Assembly (NCBI RefSeq): GCF_964188355.1
Contig: NC_134184.1
Span: 29,888,874-29,952,873 of the forward strand
Direction: 5' to 3'
DNA from: Buteo buteo
Lineage: Eukaryota > Chordata > Aves > Accipitriformes > Accipitridae
DNA: 64,000 bases
Positions 47,995 through 60,964 of this stretch are shown piece after piece. Position numbers and translations under genes: made by a program. The notes beneath the pieces were generated by a model. It saw nothing but the letters and a program-made list of their open reading frames with translations. It searched no databases and was not told where the DNA came from. Every line of letters begins with the position of its first letter. Positions within the stretch are counted from its first letter, which is position 1.

Positions 47995-49855
47995 TGTACA
48001 TTTGCAGGTTTGCAGCTGAACAACCTTCATCAAACACCTCATTACCTTGGCAAAGTGAAGGGAAATAGCAACTTAAATACTTCAGGAATATACTGGTTAT
48101 ACATTAACCCATGAGTCTGCAGCCCTAGGAATCAGACAAGCACCACAGCATATATTTTGTTTAATAGAAAATCAAACCAGAAAAAAATATATTCCTGTCT
48201 AGTTTGGGATGTTGCTCCTGAAAGCAATGAGTGTGAGGGAAGAGGAATGATGTTGATAAGGAATTTAACCTATATCTGTACTGGGGTACCCGAGAGCATT
48301 TCTGAGGTGTGTGCTCCCACTCTGTGTCGAAATGAGACACGGGCATTTGCCACCCACCCCCTTCAGGGTCTGGTGTCCCCAGTGGGTGTGTGGGCTGGAC
48401 AAAAGCTCTGGCATAGTCTGAAAAAGTCTCTCATCTGCACTTCCAAGGGAATATGGTTCCACAGTGTCCCCCACACTATCCCACTGGCCCATTTAAACAG
48501 AGACCGAGAAATCAAGGTTTTCTTTCTGGCTGAGCAAAAAGCTTTCTGAGTGACCTTGTAGAGCTACTTCTTCCTTTGTGGCTCGTCTATCTTATATAAA
48601 TCAATGTGGATAACTTTTATCTACTTAACAAACATGTTTGAGGTGGAATGAACCTTGGAAATTGCAGATGGATACTCCAATAGGAGGAAGCACCTAAGTA
48701 CAGCGGAGCAATCTTTGGGGTCCTGCAAACCAACATGCCATCCCTCGTGAGGCTCTGTCCATTGGCAGTGGGTCTGCTAAAGAAGAGAGAACTCTGTGCG
48801 GTGGGGAAAATGCATAATCCCCTTGGCACAGGGTGACAAGGAACAGATACAGGTCTATTGAGGCTTCAGAACTGATGTTTTAGCTGTAAACCCCCCCTCT
48901 TCCTCAGAGGAATCATTACGCAGAAATTCTGCATATCTCGACAAAAAGTGCTCCCAAATTCATCTGGAAAGCCTTTGTCGTTGTTAACATTTTAGCTGTG
49001 ACCACCAGGGAATGGTTGCCAACAATCAGGTGAGAAGCTCTGAGTTTGTGGCTCACGCTGTAAAGCCCTGCTGTGTTCAGGACTGATGTACCTGCCGCAC
49101 TGCACAGGGAATAACAAGGCAGTGGACTGCTGTGTGCAAACCCAGGGCTGTTATGCAAGAGCTAGTTTTCCAGAGAACTGTAAACTTCAGTGAACTGTGT
49201 ATCTTCTCTGTCTGTTGTTGTTTATGTGCCTATCGATTTATCTATCCATCCACCCAAAAGTAACCCGCAGCTAGAGACTTCTCGGTGTACAAGTGTTTCC
49301 ATGTCCCTGTTTCTGTTCTCCCAGGAGTTATTAGTCTGGCAGTTCACAAAACTCTTTTTCAGTGTCTATAAAGTAAACTTAATTGTGCAGAACAGATAGT
49401 TATTTGCTAGTGGCACTCTGCCTACTGGTTATGAAGATGGCCCAAAATTACCAGCAACTTACTTTTGGGGTAAAGTTTGCAACATCAACTGTGGATTTTT
49501 ATTTCACCAGAACAAAAGTCACTGCATTTTCAAAATGTGTCTTCATTTGTATGTACGGCTAATCACCCACGTAACCAAAGGGGAGAGCTAGTGCAGCAAA
49601 CCATATGGGGCTATAAACAACAAGGAAAAGGGTCTTGTTACAGAAGTGATGGCAGTAGGTATAGTTCAAGGCCCTTTTTTGCTTCTGATCTACCCTACAG
49701 CAGACTCTATAGGGTTGCAAAGAGCAGAGGGGATCCTCAAAGATACCCAAATCCCACTTAAAATCCCTTAGAAGTTAAGGAACCAGGGCAGAAACATTTG
49801 GGCATGCTGGGAAGTCCTGCCTGCGCCAGTGAGCTTTGAAGACCTGACCTTGAGG
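47995..49855. other. Unique non-coding sequence
   Basis: No gene or repeat is recognised. A frame of about 130 codons (48157-48549, plus) is not protein-like. Confidence 0.5.
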
Positions 49856-49859
49856 GTCT

Positions 49860-49925
49860 TTGGCCCAGATCCTTATACACATATAAGTCCCACTGAAATG
49901 GGACTAAATGAGAGTTAGTGAGGTG
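49860..49925. repeat. Fragment of ancient palindromic repeat
   Basis: 'tggcccagatcct' is followed by an internal hairpin, AGTCCCA (49886-49892), a 6-base loop, and TGGGACT (49899-49905). The combination resembles the central palindrome ('agtcccattgaa...caatgggact') and end ('ggcccagatcctg') of an old repeat common in amniotes. It also resembles the 58-bp palindrome at 38281-38338. Family name not assigned. Confidence 0.4.
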
Positions 49926-49929
49926 ATGA

Positions 49930-50885
49930 AGTGAACCTCTGGTGTCAGTTCCTCATCTTTACTGCCCAACTCAAAAAGGTATGGGGACATAAAATTGGGG
50001 CACTACCACTCGCAAATCATTATGTGAGATCAGCATTGGAGGCCAAACCTAAGGCAGGGAGATCTAACGATGCATCACTCAAAGAGAGCGGGCAATAAAA
50101 TGTTCTTGACCTTTGAAGTTATTATATGCTCATACACTTGCATAAAAGAGTGTCTTAAAGGGGGTGCAATTATTTTAATGATGTCCCTAAACTGGATCTG
50201 GGCAGGTGCAAGTGGCAAGTCGTATTTCTGCAAGTGCTTCAGACCTTTCAAAAGAATGTATTTTTGGAATTTGTGATTATCCTGAGAACGTTAACTCAGT
50301 TGGTAACCTGGCAGATCAGGCCCGAGTAGAGTAAAATCTAAATGACTGTGGAGGTCAAACAAAGCAGTTAGCAATTTCTCCTCAAAGAAAGGGGCCCATG
50401 GAAAGACGCAGTCTTTTTTTTGGCGGTGGCTAAAGATGCATTTGATCCTTCGCCAGGCTTAATCTGTCTGTGTGTGGGATTTCCCTCAAGACCAGTTTGT
50501 ATTATGCAGAATTGACTAAGCATGAGGTGGCTCCTCTACTCTCTTGTACCTGGTGTGATTTCCATTTGTACCTGCCCTGGGCAGAGGTACAAGACTATCC
50601 AAGCAGCAGCACAGCTTTTCTTCACTCATTTGGTCTAAGTGCAAATGACCGTATAAAATAAAAGTCAGAAGAGTTAGGCTATATATCACATTTTGTTCCA
50701 GTCTTAAGCCTCTGAAGAAGAAATAAAAATTATGTTTTCCGAAACCATGACTCTTATCTCAAATGCCCAAGATGAATTTCTCTCTTCCCTTCCTTCCTCC
50801 CCTTCAGCCTTTTGGGCTCCGCTGCCTGAAACGTTTCTTATCTCTGTTTCTAAAATGGACCATATCTCCTTCCCCCCTCCTCTTT
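49930..50885. other. Unique non-coding sequence
   Basis: Nothing recognisable was found. A short T-run lies near 50414. Confidence 0.5.
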
Positions 50886-50889
50886 CTCA

Positions 50890-51600
50890 CAAGCGCTCCC
50901 ATAGCTGTCCCCCTCCGTGGCAGGAAGCCCCGGCGGGGTCTGGTCTCACGATGGTTGGCAGAAGAATCAAGTTGTTTAATTTCGGGTCTGAATTCACTGC
51001 TGACCCTGCTTTGACGATCGTTTGAGGTTCCTTCCCACCTCCGAGACCACAATTCATGTGCTACGAGGGGAAACCTCGAGCCACTGACCAGCCTGTCTGC
51101 AGGGAAGCACTCGCTTCACAAATTATCTGCAATCTCGCTCCGGCATTAACCGAAAATGTGCATGCAGCTCATTGCACACAGAAAGTGCAGGCAGAGGCAC
51201 AGCTGCCTAAAATCTGCCTTTTGGAAAGGCGATCGTGTCAGCCCCGAGAGAAACGTTGCCTGGCACTTTGTTCTTGTCGGTTCTTTATACAATGGGAGAG
51301 CTGCCTCCATTGCAGCGCTGGGAGAGCTGCAGGATGGAAAGACGTACAGGACTTCTCCGAAGTCAGCTACGTGGGGAATTTACAGCCATACAAAAATTTG
51401 GGAGTTGTGTAACGTGTGCTAGAAAAGTGGCTGGGGGAAACCGTCCACTTGTAAACACCCGGAACGCCCCCGCGTCCAAAGCAGCCAGGAACACATCCAC
51501 AGAAACCACTTACGCTGTGGAAAGGAAAGGAATGAAAACAAACAGCCTCAGGGCTTGATTTCGCCCAGTTCAGGAGCAGACTTCCTGCGCGATAAAGAAA
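50890..51600. promoter_or_regulatory. CpG-elevated segment
   Basis: By hand count about 34 CpGs lie in roughly 700 bp of near 50% G+C, well above the bird background, with words such as 'ccccggcggggtc' and 'cccggaacgcccccgcgtcc' at its two ends. Both strands carry frames of 80-118 codons as expected for CpG-rich DNA. It may be a weak CpG-island promoter or an unmethylated enhancer. No TATA box or recognisable exon was found. Confidence 0.3.
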
Positions 51601-51604
51601 ACTA

Positions 51605-52545
51605 CTGTGGAGTTTACGGTTTGGTCCTGACCTCCTCATACCTCCGGGTTCCCAGGAACTTCAGCAGGGGTTTGCAGAAGGGACCGGCTGCTCTGTCATG
51701 GCCCAGGTGCCTACGTCTGCGTTATGTTAATTAACACATTCAGCACCGAGACGTTTTTCCATCGCCTGTTCTGCTGATGGTATAAATATTAAGTCAGAAG
51801 TGGAAAGGCACCAAATTAGCTAAGTGATTCCCTTCATTTGAGGATGACCTGTGATTCCCACTCCTGTGAGAAAACACGGCATTCTGTAGAAGACTGAGAA
51901 ATAAGGTTATATCAAGTCATCTGCTAGAATCCTTTTAAACTCCTGTTAAGATTTGTAGCAGAGAAGCCAATTTAAATTCATCCCATTTCACCCATTGCTA
52001 ATTTTATTTATGCTGCAATACTTTCAAATAATATTTAAGCGGCATGCAAGCAACAGATACACAGATGGTAGGTAGGTAGAGGATAATTTATGACCCAGAG
52101 CAAAGTATAAGCCACCTTTATCAGTTGTAAATGATGCCCTGTGCATTTCAGACCTTTGACACTTAAAATTCTAGTTAACTTATATGACGATTTAGCCCAC
52201 AAACCAATTCCACCCTGAAACAATGCATTTTCTTGATTAACAGGTTTCTTAAGGGCATATTTAATGTATTATATAACAGTAAAATCCTTTTACTTAGCAA
52301 ATAATTCCAGATTTCCAAAACTGCGCCAAACCAAGGTTGTACTGGCAATCCCATATCTGCTTCATAGGAACAACATTTCTCCTTTTTAAACTAGATTCTT
52401 GAAAAGTAACAATAAAATATTGGAAATGCAAACAGTGTGTAGAATAAAAATATTGAAGCCTTTCTTGGAAAAATAAAAAGACCATATAGGTAGCTGGACA
52501 TATTTTCAGGTATGTGGATGCATGCCATTATTTCATGGAAACCAG
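51605..52545. other. Unique, AT-rich non-coding sequence
   Basis: No gene is recognised. A short GTAG-type run lies at about 52068-52080. Confidence 0.5.
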
Positions 52546-52548
52546 GAT

Positions 52549-52620
52549 GCGCAGCATTGGAAGGGATCTCAAGACATTTTCTGGGCTGGGTGTTGCCAGA
52601 TTGTGGGACATTTACCACCA
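52549..52620 (-). repeat. Possible CR1 3' end remnant
   Basis: The plus strand reads 'gcattggaagggatctcaagacattttctgggctgggtgttgcc', which resembles the reverse complement of a CR1 tail ('ttggaagggacct...agatcat.t.gtccaacc'). It is short and decayed, so the call is weak. Confidence 0.3.
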
Positions 52621-52624
52621 ATGA

Positions 52625-55600
52625 TATATAAAGGCATTTCTGGGATGTTCATGAAGGCAGCTCACCTCTTTCTTGAGATAAACTTATCTGTGTAGGCAGT
52701 TGCAACAAAACCAGTAGAGAATGCTGAAAAAATGGGCAACATTAAAGATGCTGGGAGTTTGGGAGAGTGGTGGGAAACTAGAGAGCATGGCACTGGGAAC
52801 TTAGTTTGAATTGGGTGGGTATATGTCATAACAACAGGATAAAAGGCCAGAGGCAACTCTCTTGCTCATGACACTGTTGTGACACCAGCAAACCCACCCC
52901 AAAATCTCTCAGGAGACTGGTCCCTAATCAGTTCTTAAAAAACCCAGGGAAGGTGACGGCTGTATTACTTTAGCCTTTTTCTTTCGAATACATTCCCTGC
53001 TGATGCCCTATTTCTTAGAGCTTGATGTACAAAAGTGTGATGCAGGGGGCTTGAACAGGTTTCTCTGCAAGAGCCTGCCTGGATCGCATCAATTTTCCTG
53101 GCTCTGCTCATCCATCTGTGAGCAACTGAGCGCAGCTGGTTTGGTATCTCTGCAATGACAGGAATGGAGGTCTCCTGTCCAGCCCACGTCATGGCTCTTC
53201 CCTGCTCTCCCTCTTCTTTGCCCCAGGTTCCCGTGGGCTCTGCTTCAGTCGTGTCACTGGATCCAATGCCTACACTTCTCAGGGCTGGAAAACCGTCTCA
53301 GGTCAGTGAGTTCCCCAGAGGTCCCTCAATTTACATTTGGTCATAGTGATATTTAAATGCTAGTATGTCAAAGAGCGGCTCCGTGCAGTGGCTCAAGGAG
53401 GTACCGGGCAGTGACAAGTCTTTGCCATGGGTGGGCAACAGCAGCAGCAACCCCAGGGCTTAGTGGGTGCTTCGAGGAACTTGTGGCACGTTGCCTTGGC
53501 TCTCAGAAAGCTGCGAGATATGGTACACGTCCGTGTGGAGGGACAGGACCAACCACCATAAAGACAGACACAGCAGGAGGTCAGCTTGGTCGTTCAAACC
53601 AGAATGTTTTCTAATCGCTGTCTCTTCTTTATTCTATTCTTCCTGCATTTGCAAACTTCTGATGTCCTTTTCCGTTATTTTAGTCACCGTCTATGTCTAT
53701 ATTTTGTTTAAGCACCTAATAGTGCCTTTTTCTTTCTTTAAAGAAAACTGCATTGATATCCAAGCCTAACTGAGGTTTTTTTCTTGAATTTATTTCCTTT
53801 CAGTGGCTTTTAAGTATAAGCCTCAGTCTCACTTCCTCCTTTGTACTCCCTTTTCATTCTCCAACTCTGATGTTTTCAGTCATTTCTAATTTTTTTCCAT
53901 CTTCACATTTTGTGTTGCATTTATGCATACTGAACTGGAGTCGGCTGGCAGTACAGCTACATTCCTTAACTACCTTTTGCAGACTGTGTGATATTAGTTT
54001 ATGAGCCATAAGCTGAAAGCTGCTGCACTACCCTCTTCTCTCTGTTTTACTAACAGCAAAATTTGACTTATTTGCACCTGAGATTATGTGTGTTACAAAA
54101 CACCATAGGAGCAGAGCTTGTCAGAAAATGCCTGGGGAATCCAGAAATTATACAGAACAGTCTTTTTTTTCTTTAAAAAAAAAAAAAGCAAGCTTTTTCC
54201 AATCAGTTTTGATGCCTTGAAGGCTTTACCCAATATACACCATACACCCATTATTTTACTCAGACCCACGCATTTTCAAAAAGCCTCATTCACAGAAATC
54301 CAGGGATGAGAATGCAGAGATTGGTGCCGGGTGCTCCTTGGACCCGAGAGATGTCGGCGGCAGCTCTCTCCATGAGTCAGCCTTACTGGAAATGATGGCC
54401 AGGCTCTTGCCTTGTCCTCCCCGTGACACAGCAATCCAGGAGGCAGAAAAACCAGCATCGCTCATAAGCCTGTGTTCGCTGTGCCCATCCTCAAGTGGTT
54501 GGCGGAGATGAGATTGCTCAGCTCAGCAGCTGCCTGGTTTTTTTCCTGCCAAGTGGAAATGGGCCCAATGGCTTTCGTGCAGGCAGGCTTTACCTTGGCT
54601 ATGTCCCTTTAAATCAAAGCATTTGCAATTCAGTAAAAGGAAAGTATAAGTACAATGAAAGCCAGGAGTTCCTCTCAGTATGGAAATGTTTCCCCAAGTG
54701 ACTCAAATTAAATTTCATAAGAAGAAATCCATAGTTCCATGAAATTTATAGATGCATTATAAAAAAGAAGTATATTGCAGGTTACTTGATTTACTGTTGA
54801 TTCTTTGGGCAGCACTCAGCAGAGTAAAGGAGGAATGTGATTTGGAAATACACTGGAGGGGATTCAGCAGTATGCTGGCAGCATCAAGTTTCATCCAATT
54901 TGAGGGGATTTTCACTCTCCTTGGATACTGTAACTAGCTGGGCTTACTATCAAATTACATTTTGCTGGATCTCCTGTAAATCTGAGAACTAGTGAAAATA
55001 AATGCAAATATAGTGACTTTTGCCTCATTTGCGCTCCCATTAAGCTTTCAGCTATTCTGACATAATTTGTTCCTCTTTTACTGTCTCTGTCTTTATGGGC
55101 TGTGTATGGAGACCACAGCTTCTATACCACAGGAGGACACACACAAGAACAGACTGTGGCGGAGTAATCAGAAGCGCGATGTTATTTGGATTTCGAATGA
55201 AACCTTTTATCTGTGGCCAGTTACTGCATCTGTGAAGCTGGCCGTAGGTGTTAGGGCTAAAGCAAGGCTATCGGAGTTTTGAGTGTACCCAAGCCTTTGG
55301 TGGACACCTTGCATTTGAAACCAGCACACCCCTACGTAGCAGCTACAATAGGTTCATGTGTTCTGTGTTCTGGGCACAGAGTTGGAGGCAGGTACCAGTA
55401 GGTTACGCAGTAGGTATTGCTGTCCCATAGAGTGTAAACTGGCATCAAAGACAAGTGGGAGCCTGGGTAACTCTTCCTGCCCACTGTGGTGGATGCATTC
55501 AGAAAAAAGAAAAAAAAAAAAAAAGTATTTCTCATTCATGGCAGTACCAGAAGTAATCTGTGTGTAAAGAATGATTATGGACAAAAGGTCCTTAAGAACT

Positions 55601-56680
55601 GCTACTGTCCCAAGTTATGTTTACAAAAATGGTGCAGATACTTGAGTATTGGTTCTTTCTGTAATCCGGAGTGGATGGACTAGCGCTCCTTGTGAGCTTA
55701 CCATCACATTAATATGTACCTAAATGTCCACCAACCCGAGCAGACTTGTATTGGCTAGCTTGGGTAGAATGAGCAAGCGACCATCTTCACTTGTTTGCCC
55801 AGACACATCCTCCATTCATCTTTTCATCCAGCCAGAGATTTCCCTAAGCCTTGTAAGCCAAGCCAAGCTCACGAAAGGCAGTCTGGATGCTCCTTGACCA
55901 CAAGGACCACCCTGTATCCAAGGCAGTATGTATCACTGCCCCCTGTTATCTCTCCTCCTCCACTCTGCAGGTTTTGTAATGATGCTGTTTTCCCTAGCCG
56001 CTTGGACCACCTCTCCTCCACATCCACAGCTAGATCCACGGAGAGCAAACTGGTGGGAAGGACATTGTCAGTTAAGAAGGTGTGGTTACAGGCTCACTAT
56101 TCCTTGCATCTTTCTATTATTCCTTCTACTTTCCCTTCCATCACTCAGATTGGAAAATATTAGTGCTTTGGAGGCAACTGCAGCCGAGCTTCTATTTTGC
56201 CCCTACAGAGTTCCCCGATGAACCTCAGATTTAAATGAGCTCCTTGCTGGGAGAGTAAACACAGGTCTGTCTGTACTCCATTTTCATTAATAAACTGTCC
56301 TGCAATGTCACCTGCGAACAGAGAACGGGAGATAAACTGCACTTTAGAGTTTCAAAACAAAACAAACAAACAAAAAAAAATCTGTGGCAGGCAGGAGCAT
56401 GTGGAGCATGGGAAGGCAAGCTCCAGGAAGGCTGTATGAGATGGTGAGACCATGAAACCAGCAGCCTGCCTTTGCTAGAGAGAAAGGCTGGCTCCCACAG
56501 AGCCAAAGGAGTCTTATCCTAGTAATCGCACACAGCCGTGCTTGCTTAACATGGCATGCAAAAAAAACGTGCAAAAGCAAACCCTGAAGCCTGCCGCGGA
56601 GACATGGGTAAGCAGACACTTGAAAAGGCTGGGTGCTTGTTAATGTTTAACAAGCGAGTCCTCCTCTGACTCAGTGGTGT
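52625..56680. other. Unique non-coding sequence
   Basis: No gene is recognised. A T-run followed by an A-run lies at about 54163-54187. A poly-A/G tract lies at about 55500-55525 with no retroposed gene identified upstream. An AACA/AAAC-rich stretch lies at about 56352-56380. Confidence 0.5.
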
Positions 56681-56686
56681 TGAGCT

Positions 56687-56752
56687 TTATTTATCTAATC
56701 CCTAAATTCACCAAGGGAAAAAGAACTCCCTTTGTTAGCCTAAGATAAATAA
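56687..56752. other. Nested inverted repeat, hairpin-forming
   Basis: The outer arms TTATTTATCT (56687-56696) and AGATAAATAA (56743-56752) are perfect complements. Inside, CTAA (56702-56705) pairs with TTAG (56735-56738). Innermost, AAGGGA (56713-56718) pairs with TCCCTT (56727-56732) around an 8-base loop. All three pairs nest in order, giving a 66-nt hairpin with internal loops. It could be a remnant of a small DNA transposon, an RNA hairpin, or chance. Confidence 0.45.
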
Positions 56753-56759
56753 GTAAAGA

Positions 56760-59700
56760 GGAGGACCTGGAAGAAGCTTGCTGAATTTATTCTGTTTAAT
56801 AGCAAAGGAGCCTGTTCTACACAGCCTTCCCTTTATGAGATGAAGCAATATTTTAGAGTGATTTGGGCAAATCTTCTTACCTCAAATACGATGGTGAAAG
56901 AGGTAAAAGTTGTCTCTCCTGGGGTTTGCAATTGGATTTGAGAACTGTCTTCAAATTACCATTTCTGCCAGACTCATCTGTGGTGGAACCCAGGAACAAG
57001 TGAGGAGGCACTGTTTTGAGCCAGAGTTAGTTTAATTTTAGACAGGGACTTGTAGTTCAAATCTAAGACCAAACCATGCCTTAATGGAATATTGCTGTGG
57101 GAAATGTGTAGCTTTTCTAGCTATTTTTTAATAATTAGACTTCTGTCCTATTCTGTGGAAAATATAGGCTTATGCCTTCTACTGAAAATAATTTTTGTGG
57201 AATTCTACTGGTTTGTTCTCCTAATTTAGGTGGCAGGGCACAGGTACTCTCCATGTGGGATGACACCAAAATCCTGTCTGACCAAAGAATTTCTTCTAAA
57301 CTGAGTTAGACAATGAGCCTCAACCAAGTCTACTTGGATCCAAAGTGCCGTATTCAGGGCTCAGATTTTAGGGTTTATTTAAAGTCTCGCTTTCATGGCT
57401 CAGCTCAGGCAGAGCAAATGTCACAGCTGTTCATAGCCATGTTTCATAAAACCCATGTCAAAAGCAGGACCACAAATGATCTGGCTTGGAAGCAGTCTGT
57501 GCTGCGGGACGTGATCCCCGGTGAAGCAGGATGGAGAAACCTCACCCCCATCAGAGGGAACATCCTCCGTTCCTGATATCTGCTTTAATGGGGGTTTATA
57601 AAAGCCGTTGCACTTAATGAAGCTGGGAGTGCTATTTTTAGGCTACAGCACTAGGAATTCTGCTAGGTTTGTTTAATACAGAACAGACATTTCCTTTAAA
57701 AATCTGTGCATGGTTTTACAATCTGACTGCCCATCCATACCTCAGCTAATGTGTTTTTTTGGGGGGGGGTGTCTGACTTTCATCTTTTCTGGTTGCCGTG
57801 GTGACAGCAATACAAACATCTCCAAAGGATGAGCTACTTCCCTTGGAAGAAGAACGTCTTACTGTACACACCAGGACTGCAGAAATGTTTAATGTAATTT
57901 TGACCACATGGTAAGCTAGTTTGGTGGTTCATAAAGCAGAAAACGCCATCTGGGGCCAAGGTCGTGTCAGCTCCATCGAGGGAACATTTTATTTTATTCT
58001 CTTCCATTCTGAAGACCACATTTTGTTTCTCACTCAGGCCAAATCAGGGGTATAACTTACGAAGAGTATTTTGCAGTCCAAATAGCTATTTATAGATTAA
58101 GTGGAATATTTACTGCCAAAAGAAGTTTCTCCTCAGATTCAGATCTAAATCACCTTGATTATATGCTTTCAGAAACATGTTCCAGCCCTTTGTCCTCCTG
58201 TTCATAGCGTTTTCCACAGAGGAGGGTGAACAAAACATCTCAGCCCCTCCGCAGAGGACTGATAGCTGTTAGCACACACCGTAAATGCAATTCCACATCT
58301 GATGAAACTGGGGGAGACTGTGCAAATAGATTGATCAAAGTGTACGTAGGAGATGAGTGCCAGAGCCCAGGGAGGGCCCCTGCATGGACCCCTGGTCCGG
58401 TGCTGAGACTGCTTGAACACAATACTCTTTGACAGCAAACATGTCATACAAAATGCTGGTCTCCAAAGCAGCTCTTAACATGATTAACAAAGATCTTGCA
58501 ATGTCCCTGGCTGGGAATAACATGTCGGTACTGGATACTGGATGGTACGTAGCAACCTTCCCGCCCCTGGAGTTTTCACAGGGTTAAAAACCCTCAAATT
58601 CTTCTTGGGGGTGGGTTTCTTCTGGAGTTTCGGCGTTACTTTCCTATGGGAGGAAATTGTTGGACTATAGTTGTACCTGGAAAAAACCCATATGTTTACT
58701 GCAAATAAATATTCAGGTTGGAGTCAGGAGAAAAATCCTTGCAATATGAAGAGAGGCAGCCTCATCCTTTGTAGTTTAGAGACAAACCCGGGATGCTATA
58801 ACTTCTCTTTTTCAGCGTGCAAAGAGTTAAAGCAATATGCTTCCAAATGCCCCTAGCTGCAGTCTCACCTCCTCCCACTCCGGGTCCCTGCCCTGTTCTG
58901 GCACTGCAACTGGTGACTAAGACTCCGAAGGAAAACAGAAGGAGCAATATTATTAGCATTTGGAAAATGTAAGAATAAACTTTGTTCCCCCAGGGAATCG
59001 CTTGAGTGACACAATGGAAAAAAGCCTGGGGGCATGTCTTCCTGCACCCTCTGCCTCCAGCACCAGTGCAAAGGCCCCTGGGCTTCCGATGGAATTAAAT
59101 CTACATTTCGTGTTCCACGAGCAGGGCACGTCTTGAAGAGATCTTTCTTAGCCACAAATATGTCCTAAATCCACCTGGTGCTGTTCAGTAATAAGGAATT
59201 AAGTTCACCCTGTGCCCAGATTGGCAGCAAATATTCTTCATCTACCTTTGCAGTTCTGAGATTTATAATTTTATAATAAATTATTAAAAAACCCTAATCA
59301 GTGAAGTATTTTATTCAATATCATCTCCAAGATAGAAAAAAAAAACCCTGAAACAACATTCTTGGATATAAGTACATGCAAGCACAGACTGTATATTACT
59401 GATGTATTTACTGTCTGTATTACTCCAAGCCAGATATATAGGGTAAAAATGAACACGCTACTCAAAAGTTCAGAATATTTTGAGAATAACTCTAAAGGTA
59501 ACTCCAAGAAGGTTTCAGTTTGGCATTGAAGTACTTGTAAATCTCCTTACGTATTTGTGAAAATGGCAGTTAGAAGGTGGCTTTTTTAAATTTACTTGGC
59601 AAAAAATTTTAATAGCAGCAGCTGTCCAAACATGCTGCAAGACCCCTTTACACAAATATACAACATCTACTGGATTTTTGGATTGGTATTTTATTTACAA

Positions 59701-60850
59701 GCAAAATCCAATTGCTCTTGCACTCCCATCACAGACTGCATTTTACAGACGGTTGGGTTTTTTGTTAAAGAGTTTTTGGGGTTTCTGAGAGGGAGAATGG
59801 CAAGACTGAAGCAGAAAAGAGAAAAATCCATGTGCCAGTGCTCGACACAGCAGTTTTGTAATTACCTTGAGTTCACTGCTTTTTAAAGATCCCCAAGAAA
59901 ACTAACGCAGGGTGCATAGCAGCTCAGGGCAGAGAAGTAACTCTAATTTTGTATGCATGCAAATATCCGAGAGCTGTGTTATAGCGGTACAGCTGGTGAG
60001 TGTCCCCAGTTTAACCACCCCAAAGGCCACCTTCGTCATCCATCCCTGCCCATGGCTCCTCATCAGCTCTCACGGCCCCAAGCCCAGAAAGTAGCCCCCC
60101 ACGTCCCAGGGCATCGAGGTGACGCGGCACGGAGACAGCCCGGTACAGGGGCTCCTGCTCCGTGCTCATCCCTGCTGCAGACCACGTTTCCCCTTCTCGG
60201 CTCTCCTTTACCACCTGTAACCACTAATTTGGGGGAGGTGAGAGGGGCCAAGCCATCAGCACGCTGTCTTTGGTGGGCTCCTGACCCTTAGCTTTGCCAA
60301 TGGGGAACACAAGGGACTGGCAGGTTGGGGGTAACTAACTCCGGTGATATCTAGACCTATTTAGGAGTTATTGAATCTCTGTGAGCCTTCCAGGACAGAG
60401 AGGATCTTTATTTAATCGGTGCTTGAAAGAGGCCTTGTGGCATGGCTGGATGTATACGAATCGTCACTTAGACTATGCCCTTCACACCGCTGCTGGGACA
60501 TGTTGGAGAAAGTCAGACCATCACCGTCTCAGAAGTCCTGGCGTACCCACGCTGGCAAGAAAGGGCTCTAGAATGTTCTGAAAAATTGGCTCTGGGAATC
60601 AGCTAGTTTTGGCACATAGATCTGACTAAAATCATTCCCTCTGATATTCACATTTCTGCCTCTCACACAAATGCTGGCTTTGGCAGAATTTTTTCCAGAC
60701 CTTAAACTTTCATCTCAGTAAGATGTACAAACCTGATGGGAACATTTTGCACCTGCTGGGGTAAGCAATGACTAACACCAGCCATACTGCAAATAAGCAC
60801 CATGCAGAAATCCCTACTGCCACTCTACTGCTGTTACTGGCTCCTCAAAT
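56760..60850. other. Unique non-coding sequence
   Basis: No gene is recognised. A T7G10 homopolymer junction lies at about 57754-57770. A/T-rich words of TTATAATAAATTAT type lie near 59260-59285. A GC-richer part lies at about 60.05-60.25 kb, with frames up to about 112 codons that are not protein-like. Confidence 0.5.
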
Positions 60851-60852
60851 CC

Positions 60853-60962
60853 TTACAACCTCTTTACTATCCAGTCATACCATGCATTTTCTTTACTACT
60901 GAGCTGTACCATGCAACCTTTTTGCTATCCAACCATACCACGCAACCTCTCTGCTGCTCTAG
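60853..60962. repeat. 29-bp minisatellite, about 3.8 copies
   Basis: Units start at 60853, 60882, 60911 and 60940. They share an ATGCAAC/ACGCAAC-type beginning, a CTTTnCT centre and an ATACC/GTACC ending. Units 2 to 3 and 3 to 4 align without indels, and the last unit is partial. Divergence between units is high, so the array is old. A similar word, 'accatgcagaaatccctactgcc', near 60800 may be an outlying decayed unit. Confidence 0.85.
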
Positions 60963-60964
60963 CC

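Noticed and set aside
55500..55525. Poly-A tract as a processed pseudogene tail
   Set aside because: No recognisable transcript-derived sequence lies upstream and no flanking duplication was found.
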